Assembly: GCA_025766275.1 (NCBI GenBank)
Contig: JAFKAC010000018.1
Location: forward strand, 744,001-808,000
Reading direction: 5' to 3'
Origin: Lactarius indigo
Taxonomy: Eukaryota; Basidiomycota; Agaricomycetes; Russulales; Russulaceae
DNA: 64,000 nt
The number at the start of each line of letters is the position of its first letter. Position 1 is the stretch's first letter. Made by a program: the position numbers and the translations under genes. Below the pieces are notes generated by a model that searched no databases, was not told the DNA's origin, and saw only the letters and a list, made by a program, of their open reading frames with translations. Positions 19,403-31,464 of the stretch are shown here, piece after piece.

Positions 19403-22400
19403 TCATCTACTTGGTTGCAGCCGTAGAACTTTAGCAAACTCAGGAGGCGGATTACTCCTGAGTAAAGCAGTAAACCTGGACTCTGCCTGAATAGCCATCG
19501 AGCACCACATTGCACTCTGTTTGGCTGCCCATGCAGCATGCCCTGACTGTGACTGGGGCTCAAGGAGCTCCTGCTTTGCTTGCCAAAATTGCTCTTGATG
19601 CCTAAAAAACCTGACAGCGGACTCCATCTCAACTTGAAGACACTGAAGTTCTTCTATCCATCGCATCTTTTGAGCTTTTGCCCGAAGCCAATGTACTCGG
19701 TAGACTGTATAGAGTGTTATATTGTTTGAGTGTGTGTGAACAGAGAGCTACGCACAGTCTTCCATCCATTCCCCAATGTCGGCATCTCTCTGAATGTCCA
19801 TTGTCCAAAACCAGGGCAATGATTTATTCCGCTGGCCACGTACATGAGGGGCAATTACACTTGTCTTGACACTCAAGTCCTGGCGCCTCAAGACTTTGTA
19901 TCGATCAAGGAGAGAGGTGCCGGCTCCAAGGTTTACCATTGCCTGCCGGGCACGAATATACACCCGGGCATGATGCTGAACTGTTGACTCGGCAGCATGT
20001 ACTTCTGCCCAAGCGCGTGTTTTGAGTCTTTGTGTACGTGCCGGACGAACATCCTGTCTGAACAGATAAGATTTGTGGCCTAGGGAGATGCGAATGTGAT
20101 GTAGGGAATCGTTCAGTTGTCCCTCCCGTAGATGTATTTCTGCCTTCGCCAGGGCTTCGGCAGGATTTCCATCACACCAGTCACGTCCAAGATGTGAAGG
20201 AAGATGCAACGAGATATACTCTGCATCCACACTGCCATTGGTAGAGCAATTTCCTGGAAACTGCATTTGATCATGTTCTTCGGCAGATGAAGTGCAATCC
20301 TCATTGTCTTCTCCTTCACCAGTGCCATCAAATTCTACACCAATATAGGTTTCTCTTCTTGGGGCATTGTCCCAGTAGTCATCTCCACTGTCGTGGGGGT
20401 CTTGAAGAATGTTAGCTGCCTGCTTTTGGAATGCGTCAACTCTTACTTGGAGTCGGGCACGCTTCAAGGTAATATCCCTCTGTTGATCTGGTGTAATGTC
20501 GTCACGACGTTAGCTCAACTTGAGCTCGAGGTGACAGTAACAACTTAGCGTAGCAACACAGTAACTCGTTGGCTTGAAGACGCAGAGGTCCAAGTCCTTG
20601 CTTCAGTGAATACGCGGAGGTACACTGGCAAGTTTGCACTATCGTAGTCGCGATCGAAGTCGGACACCCTTAAGGTTGGAAATAGAAGCGGACAAGGAGA
20701 AAGAGAAGAAGTGACGATTCAAGAAGACCAAGATGGCGTATCTTGGTCTTCACAAGACAGTTTAAATACATATTCAGCAGGCTTTGAAGCGCTGCTATGA
20801 GTCGTTGTAAGTAAGCGTCCAACGTATCGCGTAAGTATCTCAAACCCTAGTACTACTAGTACTAGTATCGGTGGCGTCCATCCTCAGTCAGCTATCAGTA
20901 CCATATCTCCTATCGTGCTACCGTATCACCGCGCTATTGTAGGTAAGTCCGCAACTAATATACCTTACCGCCGTAGTTGCAACCGGTACAGTAAGGGTCC
21001 ACAGTCGAAACGTGACATCTGGTGTTGGATGGGATCCAATCTTCCTCTCCAGTGCTTGAAGGGATAACCTATGTTTTTTGTGAAATCACGATCAGATGTC
21101 TCACTGGAGAAGGTGCCAAGAATCCTACTGTGACTCCTGAATCTTCAATCCACTGCTAAGCCATACAGCATGTCCCTTATGGCTAGAGCCCTCAGTCTCC
21201 TTCTGTGTCAATTCAAGAAGTATCTCTGCACGCGATGGGACTGAAACCTGATGTCAGGCAAACATATCATAGAGTAATTGTACCCACATTGTTTCCTCTT
21301 GATGTCATAGATGTCCATGACTTTGACGTCATGACCTCGCTCCCTTTGTGCATACTCCTCTTCGGTGCTCCAAGCCTCAACACTCTCCGTACTTGCCAAT
21401 ACATTTATGGACTCAAATGCTGCTGTGCTGATTGTGGCTCCTGAAAGTGCCTTTCGGTAGCGTCTAGACACAGCATTGACTACCCAACCCATGTAAGCAC
21501 TGATGTGGTATCTGCAGGAGGGAGCTTGCCTAGGTCAATAAGCTTCTTCCAATTTGAGTCATTCATATGGTCATCTATGACCTCCCTGCGATGCGACGTT
21601 GACATCCCCCTCGTACTTCTGGAGATCTCATTGAGTGGAGCCCAAAGTGTTTCGATGGTCTCACCATCTATTTGTCGGCCTCCTTTGATGAAGCTGGGTG
21701 AATACCTAGCTAGGCAGGTATCTTGATGCCCATGGATATGAAAAAGACCAATGCCCAACCTGAGCTCCAGGCCGTCAGGAAGTTTGAGATAGTTGCTGCC
21801 GATAACCCTCTCCTTCATATGAACACTCCATTGACACATGACATCATAGCAGATGAGGGCGGCCTCTATCCCCTCCATATTGAAGTTTAGGGCCTTGAAT
21901 ATGGAATAGTCCATATTCTTCTGGCTTTTGGAGGGTTGATTTTCACTCATTGTATGCAGATAGATATAAGAACTCACGCTTCTCCCTTTTGAAAGTCAAC
22001 AACAGAATCGGGCACAAAAGCCCCATGAATGCACGCAGTGGCACCAATTCCAGTCGATTCAAGGTGTCCGCCGTGCTTGTTTACATTATTTACTGCACGG
22101 TGGTCATGGCATGTCGATCTCTGCTCAAGTGTCAACCCTCCCCTGCCGAAATACCAGAGATAGTGCTTACCTGCTGCCTCTCAACTGCCGATTTCAGGTG
22201 CAATTCATATGACTTTTGACTGACCATGAATCCTGTACCTTCAGAGAGTGGAATGTCATTCTCGGGATTCCTCATCTTCATGTGCTCTGCCTGGAAGTTC
22301 CCATCCATCATGAAGCCCTGCATGAAAAGGGTTTTGCTAAAGTAATATGTCGGCAGTTACTAGGTACTGAAGACTATTGACACACCTATTTTCAAACTCT

Positions 22401-23677
22401 CTCCAATCCTCGGGGAGGTTGATTCCAGGTTGTGCACACAAAGCACAGAATATAGCTGTTGATCCTGGCTTCTGTTCTTCATTCTCCCCATACCCGAAAC
22501 CGAATCTCTTCTGGGAAATGAGTACTCTCCACTGCCGGGAGACCCTCAGCAGCTCCCGATATTGGTCCTAAAGCTGCCGATTAGTCTGCTATTGGCAGAT
22601 GTGCTAAGTTCTCTTACCGGCACTGAATTTGGAAACTCATCATTTGTGAGTCTCCTTAGGCAACTGAAAAATTGGCTTGGAGTCGTCTTGCATTCAAGAT
22701 TGTCCAAATGGAAGTCTTCTAGCACCCGGAAGGTAAATGCTGTCTTTGGGTTGCGAAATGTGGCTGGAAAGAGCCCTGCCATCATCAACTGCATGTCGTG
22801 CTCAGGAGCTTCAGGGCAGAAGCACCAGCTGACGCCAATCTCGTGGATTCCAGACCTATCAATGACAGTTATTATTTGATTTCCCTCTTTATCATGACGC
22901 CCAGGTTTTGGACTGTCGAAGCCAAGGTTGGCAGCTGCATGATACTCTCTGTGGCTACCGACCTGGCAGTCTTCGTCAGCATCATAGCACCTCTGTGACT
23001 GTATTTTTTGGAATGAGATTTAAAAAATAAAAGGGTTGGCAACGCACACTTTGAATTGGGCACAAATCCCCAGAGTGCCCAAGACGCAAGCATATCCCAA
23101 CCTCCCGCAACCACGATGGCATGAAGTATTTCCCTGTCCACTTCTGAACCCTGTGGAACGGAAGCCGGTTATGTGATTTTCAGCAGCACTCCTTGCAGAG
23201 CACCAGAGCAGGGAAGCAGTCGGTACATCTCCACTCAAATGGGGCAGACATGCAGCCCTGGCACATTGTCATAGCTGGGACACCCTCAGAGTTGAGGAGG
23301 CAACGCAAGTAGGGGCCAATCCTAGGAATAAATTCTTCCATGTATATGTGCTGGGACTGGGAGAACATGTAAAATACTATTGGAGAAGGGCATGGATGCA
23401 AACCCACTCTCGTCTGTTCAGGTATGAATGGCTCCTCTATCCAGATTGTCTCATCAACATCCATGGACGCAGGGTTGGTTTCATCCAATATTGCCCCATG
23501 GTTGTCTATCTCCATTCTGCCAGCATCTTGTCTTGGTGTCGGCAGATTTGTTGAGGTGCCTACTTCTACCGGGATATTTCTGGTTCCTCGGGAGCCTTCT
23601 CGGGACACCCACTCAATCACCTTAGCCTTAGACTTTCTGTGGAGGAATTTGGATGCCTTCACACCCTTGCGTGCCAT
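19403..23677 (-). pseudogene. KDZ transposase with N-terminal CxC2 cysteine cluster
   Basis: Multi-exon transposase gene of the Kyakuja-Dileera-Zisupton class, ATG at 23677 (MARKGVKASKF). The first exon ends in the CxC2 cluster (C-x2-C, WRCTDC, LCKECC). Next come the transposase core blocks: a CHDHRAVN / GIGA-C / FVPDSVVDFQKGE segment near 22100-21990, CYDVMCQW near 21840, and FHIHGHQDTCLARY...DGETIETLW near 21730-21640. The C-terminal helical tail (RVHWLRAKAQKMRW) ends at 19403. Introns have clean GT...AG ends, for example 22569-22618. The gene is dead: a TGA at 23180-23182 replaces an arginine expected after CC in CxC2, and a 521-bp LTR sits at 20497-21017. Confidence 0.88.
20497..21017. 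mobile_element. Solo LTR inside the KDZ transposase gene
   Basis: 521 bp running TGTCGTCACG to CGTGACA, with no ORF and a TATA-like TTTAAATACAT near 20761. TCTGGTGT flanks it on both sides (20487-20494 and 21018-21025), with two extra A at the left junction. Eight bases is long for an LTR element, so the left junction may have gained AA, or the insert may be another element type. Removing it restores a continuous KDZ reading frame around GSHPTPDQQRD. Confidence 0.6.
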
Positions 23678-23960
23678 GGGAAACTAAGAATGGATGTGTC
23701 GTGTGTTGCAGTATATGTCCCTGAAGAAGCAGCGCCTCCAATTAACCTGTCGGCAGCTTTGGCTGGCTGGGTATTGCATCTGTGGATTTTGCGGTCCGGA
23801 CTTGACCTGTGGTCACTCACGCTACTGTCGGTAGCTTAGATAAACCAGGTTTGGCAGCCAATCAAACCACTTTGTACTGTTAAACTGGTCTGGACTGGAC
23901 CTGTGGTCACTTACACTACTATCAGCAACTACTTAAACCACTTCAGGCTGTTCTCTCATG
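23678..23960. promoter_or_regulatory. Upstream region of the KDZ transposase gene
   Basis: Holds CTGTCGGCAGC at 23748-23758 and two degenerate copies (GTCGGTAGC, ATCAGCAAC) within an imperfect direct repeat of about 90 bp around GGACCTGTGGTCACT. Promoter role inferred from position and from motif use elsewhere in the region. Confidence 0.4.
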
Positions 23961-24939
23961 TAGCACATATTTTATCTACTGTATATGACATGAGATACCC
24001 TTTGATAGCATGTTGCTTCGTTCATCCTCAACTGTGAAGCACAAATTTGGGGTCAACAGTTCTGTTTATGCAAAAGTGTGCCTTCTCAAGGTACCTGGCA
24101 GCGGTGTCTGTCATTATTTTAGGGTTTCTACCATTTGGTTGATTGGTAGCTACCGAAAGTGTACTAGACCATATTACCATCTCGGCAGCCTCAGCAATAT
24201 AACACAGAGATAACACAGATGCCATCTGTCTTGACAAAAAACAAGATATTTCTCTTGTGATTGAGACAAGGCTCGATAGTATGGTCTCTAGGAGTGTGAC
24301 ATGAGTACACCCCATTAAGATGGCAAACAGTTTGACTTGGCTGAGGGACAATTACCAGGAATTATCGCTCCAGAGACATTTACTGATCTACCGAAAAACA
24401 ATATAATGTTGTATCTGCAAAATATTGTACTAACAAATGAGCTACCGAAGCCATGGATCCACCATGGGGGGTATGCCCAAATATGCTGATGTAGTTTCCT
24501 AGCAGTGTAGAGCTCAGATCCTGCAGCGCTAAGGGTATCTGTTAAGGAGGAAGATCCAGAAACTACATCTTCCCTATATCATAGCATCACCCAGGTCTGA
24601 TGTTAGTAGCTAGCCAATGAATGAGATGTCATTGGTAATGCCCCAAATAGAGTGTTGTCTGACAGCTCAGGAGAGGGAGCTGAGAGAGATTTTTCATAGA
24701 GAGGGATTGTAATTTACTATGGATCACCATTTCTGTTCAAGACTTTTGGTGAGCTGCCACAAAAATAACAATATTTCTTTGTATTTGTGAAACCTTGCAC
24801 CAACAGTGAGCTGCCGAAATCATAGATATACCATAATAGCCATGCCCTATTACACTGATTCCCATTGCTAGTGGTATCGAATTCTGGCCTTGCTAAGTCA
24901 AGAAAAGATATATAGGAGAAAGCTTTGACAGTCACTATG
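23961..24939. other. Non-coding spacer between the KDZ and TET/JBP genes
   Basis: No convincing gene. Contains two diverged copies of a repeat around 24380-24490 and 24730-24860 (CTACCGAA or CTGCCGAA, ACAATAT, ACCATGG/AATAG) and several motif variants. Confidence 0.5.
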
Positions 24940-25546
24940 TTACTTATAGTGGGCTATGTTCATCCAAGAATTCCCTGGAACCCCTGCCCACTCATGTACT
25001 CTATCCCTCATGAAGTATGCGTAGCATACTCTTTCTCCTTCAAAATTGTGCACTTCATGCTCCAGCATCCCCCCTAACAGGCCAACTACTGAACCAGGAC
25101 CATACTCCAGCGAGAGTTCAATTCCCAGCAGCCTCAAATTGCAATTTCGGTAGCGCCCAACAGACACCAGCAAATCATACCATTGTTTCCTGGAATTTCC
25201 GTCCCGATGTGGCGGCGTGAGGCGATTACAAATGACAGAGACGCTGTTGAAAATGGATGTCCATTGACGGAGGACATCCTGTGGCTGGATCTCGGCACAT
25301 TCTCTTAGCTGTTTGAAGGTATCCTGACTGGCATTATAAAGCTCCGGATGAATGACAGCCAGGATTGCACTCAATATTGAATTGGATTGAGTGATGCAAT
25401 CTAGCCAGTCCAAGACAGCTGGCTTTCTCAAAGCCGCACCGACCTGAGGGTGTGGTTGTACCATCTCAATTGAAATCAGCTGCTGAATGATAAAACATTA
25501 CTGGTAGAGAAAATTCACCTCATGTCCTTGTTGGAACCATGCAGGT
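24940..25546 (-). pseudogene. TET/JBP-like 2OG-Fe(II) dioxygenase, C-terminal part
   Basis: Exon 24940-25482 plus a short exon 25519-25546 (WFQQGHE), joined by a 36-bp GT...AG intron. The main exon carries the dioxygenase signature: TPPHRDGNS with the HxD iron ligands, PGSVVGLLGG, a distal His in LEHEV, and an Arg in GERVCYAYFMRDRVHE for 2-oxoglutarate. It matches my memory of the fungal TET/JBP family, which oxidises 5-methylcytosine and is linked to KDZ transposons in basidiomycetes. The rest of the gene is 22 kb away at 47778-49092, cut off by nested insertions. Stop TAA at 24940. Enzyme activity is not shown. Confidence 0.8.
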
Positions 25547-25724
25547 TGTAATGCCACTACAGGGGCGTTGTGTATGACCTGTACTGAGTCAGTCAAGTAA
25601 CGGGAGCGCAAGCTCTGAGGCTTGGCTTCAGCGTAGTGGTGCACAAGGATCACAAGGACGACGGTCACTTGGATCGTAGAGGAAGGCCAAGACTCAAAGG
25701 TCTGGCGAAGGCAAGGGGATTCGT
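25547..25724 (-). repeat. A-family LTR, 3' part (minus strand)
   Basis: Reverse complement matches the end of the A-family LTR. Flanked by CAGGT at 25542-25546, which recurs at 47778-47782. Element C inserted at 25724 and the rest of this LTR is at 47379-47777. Confidence 0.9.
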
Positions 25725-26137
25725 TGTTACGGTTCTGAGGGACCGTACACTTGCTAAGTTGTCAACGGAGCTGAGCTTGATGTTAGCGTAGAGTCGGGAC
25801 TTGTGTTTCAACACAAGTCGAGTTTCGGGGATACCTTGGCTCACTCTAAGAGATTGCAAGGGAGAGGGGACAGGACAATGTATACTCGGTATTCAAGAAC
25901 TAAGAGTAGACAAGTATTCGACTTGCTACACTACTACCTTTATACTTGTACATACTGGGGTTTTCGGGGGCCGTTTTCTACAAGCCACATCACTTATCGA
26001 TTGCTACGTGGATGATTCGTGATACTAGCACCATAAGGCGTGCTTTGAGCGATATCAGACTTCTGCAAAACTTACGAGGTCGAAACTTTGAACGCGCGTT
26101 GCGTGACGTGACGTGACGATGTCACGTGACCGTGACA
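25725..26137 (-). repeat. 3' LTR of element C
   Basis: 413 bp, TGTTACGG to CCGTGACA on the plus strand, lying at the 3' end of the minus-strand element. About 96-97 percent identical to 46966-47378 by eye. Confidence 0.95.
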
Positions 26138-26148
26138 TAGCCCCCCTA
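26138..26148 (-). promoter_or_regulatory. Polypurine tract of element C
   Basis: Minus-strand AGTAGGGGGGCTA (extending to about 26150) directly before the 3' LTR. Confidence 0.6.
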
Positions 26149-27234
26149 CTAGGTCGAGTCGTCTTGACTCGCGCTGCGGGCGGCGTGCGTGAAATTGTAG
26201 TCGTGTCGGAAGATATAGTGTTCGGGACGTCGGTAGGGGTCCCCTCGTCGCTGGGCGCAAAGTTGTGCGGTGGCCTGTGTTGTGCGTTCGCGATCGACAG
26301 CGCGGCCGAGAACTGCAAGCCAAGCGCAGTATGTGTTGGCGTGATTCATGGAGGGTGATACGTGGCATACACGACGTTCGGTGCACTTCGCGTGCGGTGT
26401 GTGACATTCGAATGTCAGGTGCTCCATACTGTCACACCAAGTACAGGCGGGGAGCCCTGCACGACTGTAGACGGATGCATGGCGATCGGCGGTTGACTCG
26501 CGGGTCTCGTCACTTATCGTAGTCGTGGGCGGGGCGGCGACGATTTCGCCGGCCTCAACGTTATGGAGTACTGGTGACACGGATCGTGTCGGTTCGTCGT
26601 GCAGCTGTGGGTAAGTGTTACGTCGGGGGTTGGCTACCACCGCTTCGGCGAATGTACGAGGTAGAGTTCGGGGGGGGATTGGGAGGATCTGTTCGGCCAT
26701 GAGAACCGCGCGATGATGTCGAAGTCGGGGGTCGGAAATCCCATCATGCGTGAATACGCTAGCAAGAGCTGTCGGCATTGGTTTCGGGAGGTAGGGTGTC
26801 AACTGAGTGATTGCGCGGGCGTCGAGAATGCGGTTGTCGATAGCTGTCGCGTTATTAGCCCAATCTACCATGCTATGTTCAGCTTCTCGTAGGCGCAACG
26901 TGAGCAGTTGTTGTTGCTGTATGGATTCTCGGAGTCGGTGAACGTCTGCGCTTAGTCTGGGATCGGCAAGTCGTCCCAGCGCCTTGTCGATATCAGCGCA
27001 GGCGGGGTGGTTGGGGCGGAAGACATCGATAAATTCCTTTTCCAGAATCCGTGGTTGAATATCGGGACGAGGTCGTGCTGTCAACTCGGTGTAGTAAAAG
27101 GGCTTATTACGTCCTTCGGTGGCGATGACGATGGGCTGTCCTCGCGCATCGATGACGAACTGGAGATAGGCGGCGTTCCTTCGTTCCCCGTCCGAGTACG
27201 GTATTTCGACCTGGTAGGGGTGTTCGGGCAACAC
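26149..27234 (-). CDS. Third ORF of element C: coiled-coil, CCHC-knuckle protein
   Basis: Open for 361 codons between pol and the purine tract, the same place as the third ORF of element A. The start is unclear because the first codon used here is a TTG. A helical stretch rich in Arg, Leu and Gln (about 95-135) shares the pattern PRLSADVHRLRES with element A. The C-terminus has one canonical CCHC knuckle (CTWCDSMEHLTFEC, about 276-289) and a degenerate second cluster. No membrane segment. Likely homologous to the A third ORF, from position, architecture and the shared block. Confidence 0.7.
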   Translation of the reverse strand: MLPEHPYQVEIPYSDGERRNAAYLQFVIDARGQPIVIATEGRNKPFYYTELTARPRPDIQPRILEKEFIDVFRPNHPACADIDKALGRLADPRLSADVHRLRESIQQQQLLTLRLREAEHSMVDWANNATAIDNRILDARAITQLTPYLPKPMPTALASVFTHDGISDPRLRHHRAVLMAEQILPIPPRTLPRTFAEAVVANPRRNTYPQLHDEPTRSVSPVLHNVEAGEIVAAPPTTTISDETRESTADRHASVYSRAGLPACTWCDSMEHLTFECHTPHAKCTERRVCHVSPSMNHANTYCAWLAVLGRAVDRERTTQATAQLCAQRRGDPYRRPEHYIFRHDYNFTHAARSASQDDST

Positions 27235-27273
27235 CTTTTGCCAGTCACCAGGCGGCGAGATGTTCGAGCTCGG

Positions 27274-27847
27274 TCATGGGGGTAAGGGGTGGACTAGTTG
27301 GGTGTTTTCTCGCACGGCAATTTCTTCAAGTGCCTCGCGTCGAAGGCGTTGTTGTCGTTGCTGTTTAGCTTGCGAGTGACGGTAGTGGTTGCCGTCGTCC
27401 CCAATGTGTGTACTTAGTCCCCACATGTCCTCACGTGATCGTGGTGAGTTCAAGAGGGCGTTGTACAAAGGTCCCACCTTTGCCCATTCGTTGACTTCTC
27501 GGTCAATGCGTCGATTGACGTCATCCGGGAGGTCTCGAGCGGCGATGAGAGGGAACTGAGGAGGGTGTCTATCCATGAGGAAGGTAATGGAGTGTATGTT
27601 TGCTTGCGATCTGCTCTTATAGCATTGTATCAACTCGGGGGTGCGTAAGTTGGAGACCGGTTCCCAGCTATCATGCGCTGCGGAAAACCCTTTCCATCTT
27701 ACCAAGTATTGTGGCGTCTTTTTACATCCGTGCAGTCGATAGTCAAGAAGGTCTTCTACTTCCCATTCAGGTTCTCCGTCTATTAGTTCCGGTGGCGGTT
27801 GTATCTCTTTCTTATCGTTCATGCTGGTTTCTCAATATGGGGTAAGT
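27274..27847 (-). pseudogene. Element C pol, C-terminal part (chromodomain)
   Basis: Continues pol after the insertion: LLTPY, then a TGA at 27832-27834, then MNDKKE and a chromodomain (EWEVEDLLDYR, YLVRWKGFSAAHDSWEP) and a basic tail. In A and B the residue after PY is Lys, so the TGA most likely replaced an Arg codon CGA. Confidence 0.88.
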
Positions 27848-27854
27848 AGTCCCG

Positions 27855-27868
27855 CTCAGTAAAAAAGG
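27855..27868 (+). repeat. Left terminal inverted repeat of the Tnp2 element
   Basis: CTCAGTAAAAAAGG, perfect inverse of 42318-42331. Confidence 0.88.
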
Positions 27869-28074
27869 TTGGTCGGCTGTTGGTCGAGAAATAGTCATCG
27901 GGTAGTCAACATGACTAAGAATTGAATATTTGCAAGATTTGCAAGTCCGGGTGACTAAGATTGACTATGACTAGCCAGGTTGAGGGGCTTTGCCGAAGTC
28001 AAGCAAAGTCACACACGGGCGATTTGAGTCGCCCAACAGCCATTTTTAGTCATTGAGGGACAAATTCCTAGTCA

Positions 28075-28327
28075 TTTTTTGTCAATTAGTCAGTTATTCT
28101 TGGTCTAGTCTAGGTCGTCTGACGGTCACATCAAGTCAATTACGGATAAACCCGTAGTCGATCTCAGTCATTCCCAGGTCTGAAAAGTCACATCAAGTTG
28201 TTGATGGACAGTCCGTAGTCGTTTTTTGTCAATTAGTCAGTTATTCTTGGTCTAGTCTAGGTCATCCGACAGTCACATCAAGTCAATTACGGATAAACCC
28301 GTAGTCAATCTCAGTCGCTCCCAGGTC
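28075..28327. repeat. Subterminal direct repeats of the Tnp2 element
   Basis: Two copies of about 106 bp (28075-28180 and 28222-28327) sharing GTCAATTAGTCAGTTATTCT and ACGGATAAACCCGTAGTC, inside a stretch (27870-28450) dense in AGTCA words. Such subterminal words usually bind the transposase; that is an inference. No gene between 27870 and 28600. Confidence 0.8.
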
Positions 28328-28629
28328 AATTATTTGTCAGACTTAGTCGTCCTGCATACTTTTTGTGCATTTCGCAGTCAAATCTATTCATCTGGCAGTC
28401 ATGCCAGGTCGTATTAAGTCATGTATGTACGTCGGCAAGTCCAAATATTAGTAAAAAAAGCCCCCAAAACATCTGAATCAAAGTAAGCGAGCGAGGATGC
28501 GGAAAGCAAGACCGCCCATGCGCAGTAGTGTATTCGATGGGCATATGCTAGGTTAACGCAGCGAGTGGCGTTTGCACTTTCTTTGGCTTCTTGCGCTGGC
28601 AGCAGTAGGTCAGAGTTGAACGTTGAATA

Positions 28630-31275
28630 CTGCGGACAATGAGAATCCTACCTTCTCGATGATCTCCTTGATGGTCGACTCGGAAATGTGCGCGAGCTCG
28701 GGGGACTCGAGAATGGCTGTGATGAGATCTGTCTGGGCTACAGTTAATATTACTGAGCTCAGAACATACGACGTACCCTCCTTGCGCTTGGACTTCGGGG
28801 GGGTTATCTTGTTGTCACTGAAACAGGCCAGGAGCTCCGAGACGAGAAGGAGCCTGAGTGACGCGGCACTTGCGCGAGTGCCCTAGAGGCTGTGGGTGAG
28901 AGAGGGTATCACTACCAAGCACTGACGCACCTCATCTAGCCCCGTTGAAGGTTCCGTGGTGGCGGTGGACTGGATAGGAGAGTCGGTTCTGGTGGGAACA
29001 TCTGAGATTTTGCTTGCGACGTCGACGGAAGGAGCTGGCTGCTTGATCTTGATCGTGGGCACACGTGGAGGGGACTTTGCAACGTCACAATACGAAGGAG
29101 TAGTGGGAATTGGTGGGAGATGCTTTTGGGAAGTAAGGACCTAGAATAGATTGATTAAAAAAACGCAGAGAGTGTATTGTATACGTACCCCACCAGCAGC
29201 AACCCAGCAATTCTCGAGACACTCGAGGATCTTCTCGAGGTATATATCGCTAATGAACCCACTCGTCATCGGTGTTCCAGCATTCGAGCACATCAGCCTT
29301 GCTTCTTGGCACATTTTGATGGCAGCTGCCACGAGCTTGAAGGCAGTAGCGACATTGCCGACCTCCTGCCAATTGGTAAGTGAAGATGCCGGGCTAATAC
29401 CACCCGCCGTGAACTGATAATGCCCCCAGCTTTGGCATGTGTTGTCCTTGTCGATGTCGGGCGAACATGGGTCCGCAAATTGGACACGCTCAAGGAGCGT
29501 TGCGACTTGCTTTGACGGTTCGCCTTCCTTGAACAATGACTGTGTGTTCATAGAGCGAAGAAGTGGGGGGGCGTTGGTCAGGGAAGGAAATTCTGACGTG
29601 AGGACCGCTGCAAGGACATAGTCAGTGGGTGCGTGGGTGCATGGCATTTCGACTCACCAATGAGGTTGTTGACTAAGAATTATTCAACTTCATATCAGTA
29701 TACTGTAAGTGTATACACGTACACATGAGAGACGCACCTGATGGGTCGACGTGAAGAGAACGAAGACTCGTTGCTGCAGGTTCCGCACAGGTCACCTTGG
29801 TGCAGCTAAGGAATGTGGGAGTGATCTTGCGTGCAGTGGGACGATGGTTCTCTGTGCGCGAGTACCACTTGTCAGCAGGTTTGGACTTTATCGAGCAGAG
29901 CACTCACGGATTGAGGGCACTGTAGAGTTTGCAGTCTTCTGTCCGGAGACCACTGGCACGGTGTTGTCTTTGCTGCGCTTTTGAGCATGTGATGCCGAAG
30001 GTGATTTGGGGCCAGGGCTCAACTCAAAAGCCCGCTTCGCCGCCTTCGTGGGTGCCACCTCCTGAATTTGTGGGATGAACGCAGTCGGTGGCTCCAGGGA
30101 TTGGTTGAACTGTTGGGATGTGGGAGGTGCGGAATTCGCCTCTGCCTTGGCTTTCGCTCGCTGCACGAAGACCTTGGTGATCATGGCGTCAGCCTTCCAA
30201 TGAGCCGAACACAGACAAAGGAGCTTCTGCTCAGCTTCAAGGTCGAGCACGGCTCGACCATACTCGGCTGCAAAATGCTTCTTGATGAACGTCTTGATCC
30301 GGCCACTAGCACACGCGGCCGACCGGGGGTCCGAGTTAACAAAGCTGATAAGTTTCTGAACGATAATGTCTGCCGAACGTCGTATGTTTGAGTATTCAAG
30401 GCTTGAGACTACCTTGCCATTCAGGCGGCGGAGAGCGATAGCCATTTTCGGTCGACATTTGTTTTTCTTCGTGATGATATCTCCCTGCGTCTTGTCGGTT
30501 TGACAGTCTTCGAAATCCCAAAGCACAGTTATCGGAAGAAAATCTGGGCGCTCGTACGGCACCTCCACGCCGTCAAGGATATTTCGGAGGGACTTGCCTG
30601 GAACGACGTCCGTTCCTGTCTGTTGTGAAGCGGAATCGCTTGGCCCCAATGATGATGCACGAGAGTCTGCACTACGAGAGTCCGCGCGGCAGGAATTCAC
30701 ACTGCGGGGTACCCCTGCCATGGAGTCGAGTCAGTGATTACCTGGGTTCAGAAGCAAGTTACCACGCACCTTGGTACATGTCAGGGACCAGGCCTTCGCT
30801 CTTCGCGGTATGATACTCTGTGAGATCCCGTTCTACGTACGTGGAAAGGACAGAGGCCAGGTGGTCATGATCTCGGTGAAGTTTGCGGTAGTGAGGGTTA
30901 TGATGAAGTTCAGAGTCGGTGAGTGCCGCGATAGCATCAAGAGAGAGCCTTGCCAGTGGATCCGAATTAAGAGAGGTGTTGCGCGGAAACGAATGTGCCA
31001 TTGAAGGACGAAGACTGGAGTGTAATGTTGAGCCCGACATGTGGGAACGTGAAGGAGCGAAACCAGTTGCAGAGAAGTTCAGGTTGGTGTCGGTGGTTGA
31101 GCGTCGTGCAGAAAAGTCTATTGGGGGTCTTGACCTCCTCAGTGGGGGTTTTGGCATGTACTTGTCCTCGTCATCACGGTTGGGTACTGTTTCCGAGTGC
31201 GGCAGAAAGAGCCCGGGAGGGGTGTCGTCGAAGTCATCACCATACTCATTTCCATCTTCCTCAAGGTCAGACATT
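28630..31275 (-). CDS. Accessory gene of the Tnp2 element, unknown function, multi-exon
   Basis: Starts with ATG at 31275 (MSDLEEDGNEYGDDF). First exon 30770-31275: acidic, Ser/Arg-rich, ending in a helix (ELHHNPHYRKLHRDHDHLAS). Second large exon about 29905-30721, with a globular block (RRSADIIVQKLISFV and AEQKLLCLCSAHWKADAMITKVF). Then short exons, and a conserved-looking block SWGHYQFTAGGISPASSLTNWQEVGNVATAFKLVAAAIKMC near 29440-29280. The end lies near 28630 (ELAHISESTIKEIIEKV). I recall many agaric hypothetical proteins with this layout but no function. Divergent from the transposase 190 bp away, so the two may share a promoter. Exact splice sites and stop are unsettled. Confidence 0.6.
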
Positions 31276-31464
31276 TTGTTTGGAGGCGAGGCGGCTGTAT
31301 GAGCTATATGCGTGTATAGAGGCAAGACAGAAAAAAATTATACTGAGGCGAGCAGAAGTCATACGAACACGTGCCATACTCACGCTCCGCACCAAAGTCC
31401 GCTTGCCCTCGCGGTCGCCCTCACACCTACACAAATATACCGTACTCTCATCAACTGTGTAACT
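31276..31464. promoter_or_regulatory. Shared upstream region of accessory gene and transposase
   Basis: A 189-bp gap between the divergent start codons at 31275 and 31465. No clear TATA box. A shared promoter is inferred from the head-to-head layout. Confidence 0.4.

Noticed and set aside
24940..25546. AlkB-type or prolyl hydroxylase dioxygenase
   Set aside because: The spacing and surroundings of HRD, PGSVV, LEHEV and GERVC...VHE match the fungal TET/JBP pattern better; a profile search would settle it.
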